From contig CAIVKO010000044.1 of the NCBI GenBank assembly GCA_903906515.1, positions 1-64,000 on the forward strand: a stretch of 64,000 bases of DNA, written 5' to 3'. The first letter of the stretch is position 1, and every line of letters starts with the position of its first letter. The DNA comes from Akkermansiaceae bacterium (GTDB taxonomy: Bacteria > Verrucomicrobiota > Verrucomicrobiia > Verrucomicrobiales > Akkermansiaceae). The notes below the pieces were generated by a model. The model made no database searches. It had not been told where the DNA came from and was given only the letters and a program-made list of their open reading frames with translations. Shown piece after piece: positions 39,986-48,193 of this stretch. The translations under genes and the position numbers were made by a program.

Positions 39986-41140
39986 TTACTGCGGGCCGTC
40001 ACCATCACCGTCTCCGGCGGGTTTTTTATCACCATTCAGATTGGGGTTCAACAGGTCCGGAGTAATTTCCACCATGCCACCCACCGCTCCGGCGCCATCC
40101 ATATTGAGGCGTTTGATTCTATCGCGGACGTTCTCGGGAGCTGCGGCTTTGTCCTGCTCCGTATCCCACGGGCCGGTCCATGTGACCTTGCCATTTTTAT
40201 CGCTCAGGGTGACTTCTTTACCGCCATTGGTGGATTTCATTTCGACGCTGCCCTCGCCGTCCATCATGCGGGTGCGGGAGCTGGATTGGAAGTCGGGCAT
40301 TGCGCCGAATCCTTTCAGCTCACGCATTTTTCTCATTTGTTTTCTCATCTCCTCGATGTTTTTCGGTGCGATCGCGTCCGGATTCAAATCGCCAAATTGG
40401 AGTTGGATGCCGCCGAGGTTTCCTCTGATGGCCCTGCGGATGCGGTCTGCCATTTCCTTGGGGACTCCATCGAGTGGAAGTCCCTCGATGAGTGGATTGG
40501 GTTGGAGGTTGTCGATCCCCTCGGGACGTGTGTCGAGCTTGACGTCCAAGCCCGATTTTTTGCCCTTGTGGATCATTTCAAGATGGAGGGTATCGCCGGG
40601 TTTTTTGCTGGTGACGATTTGGCTGAGTTCTTCGTGGGAACCCACGGGTTTGTCGCCCACCCGGGTGATGATGTCATTGACGGCGATGCCGGCCTTGGCG
40701 GCGGGGCCGTCCGGAGCCACCATTTGCACGGCGACTCCCTCGCTATCCTTGAGACCGAGGTGCCCGGCAAGCATGTCGGGCACCGGGGCGACGAGGACGC
40801 CGAGGTAGGCGACATTCTCCTTTTTCTCTGCCACGTTCTTTTCCGCGGCGTTGTCCGGTTTAGGGTCATCATTGACAGCGCTATCCGCTACTGCTGGGGG
40901 GCGCGCGTCATCCACAGGTGCATCAATGGCAAATGCAGGCGAGATCATAAACGCCGCCATAGCCGTGGTGATAATGGGTGTCGTTTTCATGGTTGTTTTT
41001 GTGAGTGGTGAATTGATTTCATCAGGATAGCGCTGCGGAAGGAGGGTTTGTCTTGAAAAAGAATTCCTGCTCGACCATGTGTTCAGCAGGGAGAATTGAC
41101 CGGGGCGTTTGTCTGAAATATTGACTGATTCTTGAATCAC
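39986..41140 (-). CDS. secreted PDZ-domain protein (paralog 2); likely start MKTTPIITTAMAAFMISPAFA
   Basis: YLGVLVAPVPDMLAGHLGLKDSEGVAVQMVAPDGPAAKAGIAVNDIITRVGDKPVG. Confidence 0.82.
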   Translation of the reverse strand: MIQESVNISDKRPGQFSLLNTWSSRNSFSRQTLLPQRYPDEINSPLTKTTMKTTPIITTAMAAFMISPAFAIDAPVDDARPPAVADSAVNDDPKPDNAAEKNVAEKKENVAYLGVLVAPVPDMLAGHLGLKDSEGVAVQMVAPDGPAAKAGIAVNDIITRVGDKPVGSHEELSQIVTSKKPGDTLHLEMIHKGKKSGLDVKLDTRPEGIDNLQPNPLIEGLPLDGVPKEMADRIRRAIRGNLGGIQLQFGDLNPDAIAPKNIEEMRKQMRKMRELKGFGAMPDFQSSSRTRMMDGEGSVEMKSTNGGKEVTLSDKNGKVTWTGPWDTEQDKAAAPENVRDRIKRLNMDGAGAVGGMVEITPDLLNPNLNGDKKPAGDGDGDGPQ

Positions 41141-41173
41141 CGACTGCCGGTGATTTGTGCGCCGAGTTCATAG

Positions 41174-41365
41174 GGCAAGATCGTCAACCGTCGTTTCGTG
41201 CCAGCGCCGACGGATCTGATAGAGTCATGGCGTGTGGCGGCAGCCATGGTGGAAGACTTCCGGGAACGATTGGCCGGTGATGAGCGGGCCACCCCGTCGT
41301 TCGGATACATCGCGGAGAATGCTTTGGGTGTGGTGTGGAAGTTGATGCGTCGTAATGGCGTTTGA
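41174..41365 (+). pseudogene. possible gene remnant / short ORF (63 codons, no clear start)
   Basis: Open frame from TAG at 41171 to TGA at 41363: GKIVNRRFVPAPTDLIESWRVAAAMVEDFRERLAGDERATPSFGYIAENALGVVWKLMRRNGV*. Confidence 0.3.
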
Positions 41366-41509
41366 TGTAAATTGTTCCAAAGATTCGTGTGCCCCGTGCG
41401 TTGTGTCTTGCCGTGACCCGTGATGCCTCTGATAGGCCGGTGTTGCAGACGGGCCAAATGGAAGCCTCGCTTCCATATCGCGGAAGAATTCTATCCAACC
41501 CACACCATC

Positions 41510-44500
41510 ATGCACATGAACCATCGCCATGCATTGTTTGCCGGAGCTTTGATGCTCCTCGCCGCCCCGCTCATCTTCGCTCAGGAAAATGGGAAAGTCA
41601 CCGAGGGTCGTCTTGACGCCACTGGCTCGAATGGTCAGGCGCTCGGTGTTTGTCCGCTCAAGCATACCACGGTCGAGGCTGAAATCAGCGGCACGATTGC
41701 GCAGGTGACAGTGACCCAGCAGTTCCACAATCCCTATCAGGATAAAATCGAGGCCATTTATGTGTTTCCGCTGCATCAGAACTCGGCAGTCGATGACATG
41801 ACCATGACGGTCGGGGATCGCGTGGTGAAGGGTGTCATCAAGGAGCGCGGCGAGGCCGCAAAGATTTACAATGAGGCTAAAACCAAGGGGAAAGTCGCGT
41901 CTCTCCTTGATCAGGAACGTCCGAATATTTTCACGCAGTCGGTGGCTAACATCGAACCCGGTCAAGAAGTCACTATCACCACCCGGTATTCACAAACGCT
42001 GGATTGGAAGGACGGACGCTACGCATTCGATTTTCCAACCGTCGTCGGGCCGCGTTACATCCCCGGCGGGGAAAGCAGCACTCCTTCGTTTTTCCGAAAA
42101 CCACAACCGAAACGCGGACCTGCCGGTGAGCCGCCAGTGGTCAACCCGAATCCGATGCCGCCCACCGCGCAAGTGCCGGATGCCAACCGCATCACCCCGC
42201 CCATAGTCGAAGAAGGTTACCGCGCCGGTCATGACATTTCCATCACGGTGAGGATTCACGCCGGTTTGCCCATTTCAGACCTGAAATCCGCCCTGCACGA
42301 AATCAAGATCGAGAACCCGGATGGTGACCCTGCATGCGCGGTGGTCAGGCTGTCCGAGAAGTCTGTCATACCTAACAAAGATTTTGCGATCAGCTACCGC
42401 ACCGCTGGTGACAAAATCACCGACGCCGTGCTCACACACACCGACGAACGCGGGAAATTCTTCACCTTGGTTCTGCAGCCACCCGCCCGCGTGAAGCAGG
42501 ACGAGGTGGTGCCGCGTGAACTGATCTTCGTGCTCGATACGAGTGGGTCCATGACCGGGTTCCCGATCGAAACCTCGAAAGCCATGATGCGGCGGGCAAT
42601 TGCCAATCTTCGTCCGTTAGATCGTTTCAATCTGGTGAAATTTGCGGGCGATTGCGCGATCCTCTTTCCCAATCCTGTCGAAAACACCGAGGAAAACAGG
42701 CATCAGGCACTAGGATTCATCGATAACCTACACGGCTCGGGCGGCACCGAAATGATGAAGGCCATCAACACCGCGCTAGGTGCCGAGCATGATCCTCACA
42801 AGGTCCGGATCGTCTGTTTTCTCACAGATGGATATGTCGGTAACGACATGGAAATCGTCGCAGCGGTCAAGAAACATGCTGGAATCTCACGCGTGTTTTC
42901 GTTCGGGATCGGCGATTCCGTAAACCGTTTCCTTTTGGATGAGATGGCGCACGCGGGTCGTGGCGAAGCCCACTACGTTCTCAATCATGAAGAGGCGAAA
43001 AAATCCGCCGATACATTCTACGAGCGGATCGATGCCCCGGTTCTCACCGATATCACTCTTGATTTCGGCGGACTCGCGGTCGAGGAGGTCTATCCACAGA
43101 GCATCGGCGATCTCTTCGCTGCCAAACCGGTGGTGGTCAAAGGCCGCTACAGCAAGGCCGGCACGGGAGTCATCAAGCTCAAGGGCAGCAACGCCGCCGG
43201 CAGCTATGAGAGGGAGCTCACCGTGACATTGCCCGAGGAATTTCCGGAGAATCAAGTCCTAGCCTCGCAATGGGCACGTGCGAAGGTGGAGCACCTGATG
43301 ATGCAGGACATGGGGGGGCTGCAACAGGGAAAGATGAAAGACTCTTTGAAGGAGGATATCATCAAACTTGGAATCAACTATCATCTAATGACTCAATTCA
43401 CGAGTTTCGTGGCGGTTGAGGAACAACGCGTCACCGAAGGAGGTGTGCCGCGCACGATCCAGGTGCCCATCGAGATGCCGGAAGGCGTGAGTTATTCCGG
43501 TGTCTTTGGAAATGCGACGTCGAATAAAAAATTATTCGGCCTCATTGGAAGTAGTGGCTTCAGCGGTGGTAATGGCTACGGTGGAGGTAAGGGTTTTGGA
43601 GCAGGTTTGGGTGGTGGCGGTGGCAGCGGGTCCGGACTCAGCATCCCACAGACATGCACAAAGCGTTTTTCGAAAGCAGACCGGCTTCAACGGCTTAATG
43701 AAAACGGAGGAAGTTTGGCTTGTGAAGAAGCCGTGGTGAAGTCACTGGACTGGCTCAAGAGCCACCAGAACAAGGACGGCAGTTGGTGCGCCAGCAAACC
43801 TACCTCCATGACCGCCATGGCTCTTCTAACCTATCTCGGCCACGCCGAGACTCCGATATCCGAGCAATACGGCGAGACTGTTTTGAAAGCGGTGGTTTTT
43901 CTCATTGAAAAATCCGCGAAGAACCAAGGCAAACTTGCGGATGATCTCAACGACACGCGTTGGCCCTATGAACATGCGGTTGCCACTTTTGCCCTTGCCG
44001 AGGCTTGTGCCGACTCAAAGCAACTTTTAATCCAAATTCCCGGTATCGAAGACGCAGTCCGCAAGGCCGGCCAATGGATCATCGATCATCCAGCTCAAGA
44101 CAGTAGCGATGTTTTGTTAATCGGTGCGCAACTCCAGGCTCTCAAAGCCTGTTCGCAAAACAAAATTCCATTCAAAGGACTAACAGAATGCATCAAGATA
44201 GGACTTGTCTCAATTCAAACCCGTCAGAATGCCGACGGTTCCATCGGTCGAGATACCAAGGGGGATGTCAAAAACATTTTCTGTCTCACCGGTGCCGGTG
44301 CCCTAGGCTATCAACAGTGGAGCAAGGGTGCGAAGGTATCCGGCAAAGCCTGCCATTATCTTGCGAAAAACAGCAAATTCGCATGGAGTGCCGCGGATGC
44401 GGATCTGCCGGCGCTTCATGTCAATGCCCAGGCCATGCTGAACCATGGCGGAAAAGAATGGACCGATTTCAATGCCATGTTCCTGCCAGAGGTGCTTGCT

Positions 44501-44671
44501 GCCCGGAATCAGGACGGCACATTCAAGGATGTCGGGGGAGCTTCCGCTGCCATGCCTCTCGCGGTTAGCCAGCAGTTTCGTGGCGAAGGCGAACTAGCGG
44601 TTCATTACCGCACCTGCCTCGCCACCCTCATCCTCGAAGTGTATTACCGCGATATCCCGAAGCCCGAATGA
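41510..44671 (+). CDS. VIT domain + vWA domain protein with Gly-rich linker and C-terminal terpenoid cyclase/prenyltransferase-like toroid repeats
   Basis: Signal peptide; VTVTQQFHNPYQDKIEAIYVFPLHQNSAVDDM (VIT); ELIFVLDTSGSMTGFPIETSK (vWA/MIDAS); SLDWLKSHQNKDGSWCAS and QTRQNADGSIG toroid repeats. Confidence 0.88.
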   Translation: MHMNHRHALFAGALMLLAAPLIFAQENGKVTEGRLDATGSNGQALGVCPLKHTTVEAEISGTIAQVTVTQQFHNPYQDKIEAIYVFPLHQNSAVDDMTMTVGDRVVKGVIKERGEAAKIYNEAKTKGKVASLLDQERPNIFTQSVANIEPGQEVTITTRYSQTLDWKDGRYAFDFPTVVGPRYIPGGESSTPSFFRKPQPKRGPAGEPPVVNPNPMPPTAQVPDANRITPPIVEEGYRAGHDISITVRIHAGLPISDLKSALHEIKIENPDGDPACAVVRLSEKSVIPNKDFAISYRTAGDKITDAVLTHTDERGKFFTLVLQPPARVKQDEVVPRELIFVLDTSGSMTGFPIETSKAMMRRAIANLRPLDRFNLVKFAGDCAILFPNPVENTEENRHQALGFIDNLHGSGGTEMMKAINTALGAEHDPHKVRIVCFLTDGYVGNDMEIVAAVKKHAGISRVFSFGIGDSVNRFLLDEMAHAGRGEAHYVLNHEEAKKSADTFYERIDAPVLTDITLDFGGLAVEEVYPQSIGDLFAAKPVVVKGRYSKAGTGVIKLKGSNAAGSYERELTVTLPEEFPENQVLASQWARAKVEHLMMQDMGGLQQGKMKDSLKEDIIKLGINYHLMTQFTSFVAVEEQRVTEGGVPRTIQVPIEMPEGVSYSGVFGNATSNKKLFGLIGSSGFSGGNGYGGGKGFGAGLGGGGGSGSGLSIPQTCTKRFSKADRLQRLNENGGSLACEEAVVKSLDWLKSHQNKDGSWCASKPTSMTAMALLTYLGHAETPISEQYGETVLKAVVFLIEKSAKNQGKLADDLNDTRWPYEHAVATFALAEACADSKQLLIQIPGIEDAVRKAGQWIIDHPAQDSSDVLLIGAQLQALKACSQNKIPFKGLTECIKIGLVSIQTRQNADGSIGRDTKGDVKNIFCLTGAGALGYQQWSKGAKVSGKACHYLAKNSKFAWSAADADLPALHVNAQAMLNHGGKEWTDFNAMFLPEVLAARNQDGTFKDVGGASAAMPLAVSQQFRGEGELAVHYRTCLATLILEVYYRDIPKPE

Positions 44672-44713
44672 GGAAGAAAGCCTTTGAAGTATTACGAAAT
44701 CGCTATACAGAAA

Positions 44714-44748
44714 AAAACCCGCCCGGCTGGGAATGCCGGGCGGGTTTT
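44714..44748 (+). terminator. rho-independent terminator
   Basis: AAAACCCGCCCGGC-TGGGAAT-GCCGGGCGGGTTTT. Confidence 0.85.
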
Positions 44749-44781
44749 CTGCGTTCTGGGAGAGCAGGGAATCTACGTCGC

Positions 44782-45627
44782 TTATGGCTGGGCAGGCACG
44801 TAGAGTTCCGAGCCTTTGGCTAGAACGGTTGCTGTCGTCAGATCCAGTCCGTTCAGATCATTCAAACGTGTGACATCCGTCCCGTGGTTTGAGGCGAATT
44901 GGCCATAAGTCATTTGGCTCTCGATTCTGATGGAGCGGATTTTTTTCTCAGTGTTGGGACTGGCGGATGGTTTTGCTTCCTCCCCGGATTTGGCCTTCGC
45001 AGGTGCTGCTGCGGCCTCTGCAGTTTTTGCTGGAGTGGGAGTCGGTGTCGGGCTCGGTGTTGACTTGGCAGCGAGGATCGGAGTGGTCGTGGAATTGCCG
45101 AGTTGGACGGGACGAATCGCGGCGGTTGCAGCGTGAGCTGCTTCTGGGGCCTTGGGCTTGGGTGTCGGCTCGGCGACGGGTTCAAACGAGGCGGCTTTCC
45201 GATCCGCCGGGTAAGTGGCCATGGTATTCGTGGATTCGGACTTTTTCACTGCGGCACCGGGAAGTTTGAGACGTTGACCGGCGCGGATGATGGTGGAGGT
45301 GTTTATGCCATTGATCTTTGTCAGACTGGCTACGGAACAACCGTTGTTGCGTGCGATTTTCTCAACACTGTCTCCAGCTTTCACCACGTAGGTGCTGGAG
45401 ACTGAAGTGGAGCTTTTCTCGACTGGCGTGGCGGCTGTCGCCGTTGCTTCGGGCGTGGTCGTTGGCTTTTGGTCGCCTTGCAGTTGCTGAAGCTTTTGCT
45501 CGAGTTGGTGGATCTTCTTTTCCTGCTCACTACAGCGCGAACGCAGGGTCTCAAGCTCGGTCTTCGCCGAAACCGTCGGCATCGCAAACGCCATCGATAG
45601 TGCGGTGAACAATAGGGTTGCTTTCAT
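44782..45627 (-). CDS. LysM peptidoglycan-binding domain protein with coiled coil
   Basis: TYVVKAGDSVEKIARNNGCSVASLTKINGINTSTIIRAGQRLKLP; LRSRCSEQEKKIHQLEQKLQQLQ. Confidence 0.85.
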   Translation of the reverse strand: MKATLLFTALSMAFAMPTVSAKTELETLRSRCSEQEKKIHQLEQKLQQLQGDQKPTTTPEATATAATPVEKSSTSVSSTYVVKAGDSVEKIARNNGCSVASLTKINGINTSTIIRAGQRLKLPGAAVKKSESTNTMATYPADRKAASFEPVAEPTPKPKAPEAAHAATAAIRPVQLGNSTTTPILAAKSTPSPTPTPTPAKTAEAAAAPAKAKSGEEAKPSASPNTEKKIRSIRIESQMTYGQFASNHGTDVTRLNDLNGLDLTTATVLAKGSELYVPAQP

Positions 45628-45721
45628 GACGAGGCCAATTTTTCAAAATTATTGATAAAGATCAAGAAGAAATCAATCTTTCTTAATAAAATCCAAGAGA
45701 TTGCCCGTTAATCCAACAAAA

Positions 45722-45754
45722 AACGGGTGTTTCCGCATTGGAAACGCCCGTTTG
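45722..45754 (-). terminator. rho-independent terminator downstream of efp
   Basis: AAACGGGTGTTTCC-GCATT-GGAAACGCCCGTTT; minus strand continues into T-rich sequence. Confidence 0.8.
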
Positions 45755-45785
45755 AAATAAAACCTTAAAGTCGACTAATGAAGAA

Positions 45786-46349
45786 TCAGGCGCGGCCGAG
45801 ATAGGAATTATCCTCGGTTTTCACGTTGATTTTCTCGCCCACGTTGATGAACAGCGGCACCTGGACGATCAGCCCGGTTTGCATGGTGGCGGGTTTGTAA
45901 ACATTGTTGGCGGAATCGCCCTTCACGCCTTCAGAGGACTCGGTGACGGTCATGGTCATAGACAACGGCAGTTCGACGGAAACCACGATGCCATCGGCGA
46001 TGAGAAGAACGTAACTCTGGCCCTCGATGAGGTAATTTTTGACGTTTTCGATCAGGTCCTCGAACACCAAGGCATCTTCGTAGGTGTTGGGTTCGAGGAA
46101 ATGGTAACCACTGCTGTCCTTGTAAGAGTATTCGTGGGGATTGCGCTCGAGCACGACGCCTTCCAGCGAGTCGTTGGAGGTCATGCGGAGGTTGAAGATT
46201 TTCTTGGTTCCGACGCTGCGGATGGACATCTGGACATAGGACGCCATGCGGGGGGGCGTCTTGAGTTCGTGATCGACCACGAGACAGATTTCGTTATTGT
46301 GACGGACTGCGTGTCCTTTGCGGAGGTTGATGACGGGAGTGCTGGCCAT
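45786..46349 (-). CDS. efp: elongation factor P (Arg at the loop-tip position)
   Basis: MASTPVINLRKGHAVRHNNEICLVVDHELKTPPRMASYVQMSIRSV...KPATMQTGLIVQVPLFINVGEKINVKTEDNSYLGRA. Confidence 0.95.
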   Translation of the reverse strand: MASTPVINLRKGHAVRHNNEICLVVDHELKTPPRMASYVQMSIRSVGTKKIFNLRMTSNDSLEGVVLERNPHEYSYKDSSGYHFLEPNTYEDALVFEDLIENVKNYLIEGQSYVLLIADGIVVSVELPLSMTMTVTESSEGVKGDSANNVYKPATMQTGLIVQVPLFINVGEKINVKTEDNSYLGRA

Positions 46350-46435
46350 AATTTTGGTGGGGCGGGGATAGGGCGGGGGATGCGGGGAGGCAAGCCCGGA
46401 ATTCAAAGGAAGGCGGGTTAATCGGGAAAATCGGC

Positions 46436-46975
46436 TTAAACCGCCTGTTTTGCCACCCATGAGGCGAGTTTTCCGTCATTTTCCCCGCTGGCCCAGACGT
46501 GGCGAAGAAAATCCGCGGGGTGGATGTTGCCGTTTTTTCTCAGGAAATTCCGATCACCGCCGCAGCAGAACATCAGGTCAGGGTCGAGTTCGCCACGGAG
46601 TTTGGCCCTTGCCTTGGCGAGGATGCGAGGCAGGTAGGGGATATTTTCCAAGGTTTCGCCGAAGCCTGGGACGTTATCACGGGTGAGAAGGTTGGTGCTT
46701 TTCGTCCCTTTTTGCACGGTGAGCCAATAGTCCCTGCGGACCGCTGCAATCAACAGTGCTGTCGATAGGGAAGGGGTGCCGTCTTCACAGAAATCCTCCA
46801 CAAAATCGAAAAACTCGCGGGGCTGGCAGCCGATTTGTGCGAGAAAATCAAGATCCTCGGGCTTGTAATAGCTTGTGAAATTGCGGTTGCCGCCGCGGTA
46901 GTCAGCCACGCAGCGGTCGAAGAGTTCGAGAAATGTGTCGTTCCAAATCATGGGCAACCGGTAATCACGGATCAC
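46436..46975 (-). CDS. DUF5069-like hypothetical protein
   Basis: YLPRILAKARAKLRGELDPDLMFCCGGDRNFLRKNGNIHPADFLRHVW. Confidence 0.5.
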   Translation of the reverse strand: MIRDYRLPMIWNDTFLELFDRCVADYRGGNRNFTSYYKPEDLDFLAQIGCQPREFFDFVEDFCEDGTPSLSTALLIAAVRRDYWLTVQKGTKSTNLLTRDNVPGFGETLENIPYLPRILAKARAKLRGELDPDLMFCCGGDRNFLRKNGNIHPADFLRHVWASGENDGKLASWVAKQAV

Positions 46976-47020
46976 AGGGACGGCAACCCCTTTGTCGGAA
47001 AACCACTGGTTATACGATTT

Positions 47021-48169
47021 TCATTTACCAAACGCCTCGATCACCCTGCGCACGGCAGTGGCGGCGGGCAGGGTCTGGCCGGAAACCTGGCGTTCGATGT
47101 CCGGCAGGAGGTGTTTGACGTTTTCATTGCGGAAAAACCGGTGGCGGAGTTCCTCCTCGATCATCGAGTGCATCCATTCGATGGATTGATGTCTGCGGCG
47201 GGCATCGAAGGCTCCGGATTCCCGCGTGGTGGCGGCGAATTTACCGACGTTGGCCCACAGTGCGGCGAGTGTCTCCGGTTCGAATGCCGAACAGGTGGTG
47301 CAGCGGGTTTTCCACCCGGCGGTCGCGGGTTGCAGAAATCCGAGCACCCGGTTGTATTCGGCGCTGGCGAGTTTGGCGCGCTGCATGTTGTCGCCATCCG
47401 CTTTGTTCACAGCTAGCAGATCGGCGATTTCGATGACCCCTTTTTTCATGCCTTGCAGTTCGTCTCCGGCTCCCGCGATCATGATAAGCAGGAAAAAATC
47501 GACCATCGAGCGTACAGTCACCTCGTTTTGTCCCACGCCGACGGTTTCTACAAGGATGGTATCAAATCCGGCGGCTTCGCAGAGCAGCATGGTTTCGCGG
47601 CTCTTGCGGCCGACTCCGCCGAGTGATCCGCCCGAGGGTGATGGACGGATGTAGGCGTTCGGTTCTCTAACAAGATGTTGCATCCGGGTCTTGTCCCCCA
47701 GAATACTGCCGCCGGTCACGCTGCTGCTAGGGTCCACCGCGAGCACGGCCACACGATGTCCTTGCGAGCAAAGTTGGCAGCCGAGCGCTTCGATGAGCGT
47801 ACTTTTTCCGGCGCCGGGCACGCCGGTGATGCCGACACGGATCGAGTTTCCGGTTTTCGGAAGAATGCGGGTGAGTAACTCCTGCGCCAGAGCCTCGTGT
47901 TCCGGCAGGTTGCTTTCCACAAGGGTGATCGCACGGGAAAGAATCCCTACATCGGCAGCCAGCACGCCGCGCTCGTAGTCATCGAGCGTGAGCTTCTGAC
48001 GTTTGATCGGCTTGCGATTCGAGATTCCGGAAGTTGGTTGGACCCCGGACATGACACGACATGCGAACCGGGGATCCCCCTCGGATCCCTCCGGCACCCA
48101 ATCCGGCATCGATGCCGAGGCGGCACAGCCATGCGGATGTTCCGGGGAGTTGTTGGCGGCTGTGGTCAT
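47021..48169 (-). CDS. meaB: methylmalonyl-CoA mutase-associated GTPase MeaB/ArgK family (start uncertain)
   Basis: RVGITGVPGAGKSTLIEALG; VDPSSSVTGGSILGDKTRM; VETVGVGQNEVTVRSMVDFFLLIMIAGAGDELQGMKKGVIEIADLLAVNKAD. Confidence 0.93.
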   Translation of the reverse strand: MTTAANNSPEHPHGCAASASMPDWVPEGSEGDPRFACRVMSGVQPTSGISNRKPIKRQKLTLDDYERGVLAADVGILSRAITLVESNLPEHEALAQELLTRILPKTGNSIRVGITGVPGAGKSTLIEALGCQLCSQGHRVAVLAVDPSSSVTGGSILGDKTRMQHLVREPNAYIRPSPSGGSLGGVGRKSRETMLLCEAAGFDTILVETVGVGQNEVTVRSMVDFFLLIMIAGAGDELQGMKKGVIEIADLLAVNKADGDNMQRAKLASAEYNRVLGFLQPATAGWKTRCTTCSAFEPETLAALWANVGKFAATTRESGAFDARRRHQSIEWMHSMIEEELRHRFFRNENVKHLLPDIERQVSGQTLPAATAVRRVIEAFGK

Positions 48170-48193
48170 CAGGATTATTTCGGTTTGCGAGTC

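Noticed and set aside
39899-41011. 370-aa plus-strand ORF
   Set aside because: Antisense shadow of PDZ paralog 2; His/Gly-rich low-quality protein.
43560-43640. Possible frameshift or junction artefact at the Gly-rich linker of the VIT-vWA-toroid protein
   Set aside because: The reading frame is continuous on both sides and codon usage stays coding-like, so the fusion looks genuine.
47021-48169. MeaB without methylmalonyl-CoA mutase nearby as a novelty
   Set aside because: meaB is often not adjacent to the mutase genes; nothing unusual can be inferred from this window.
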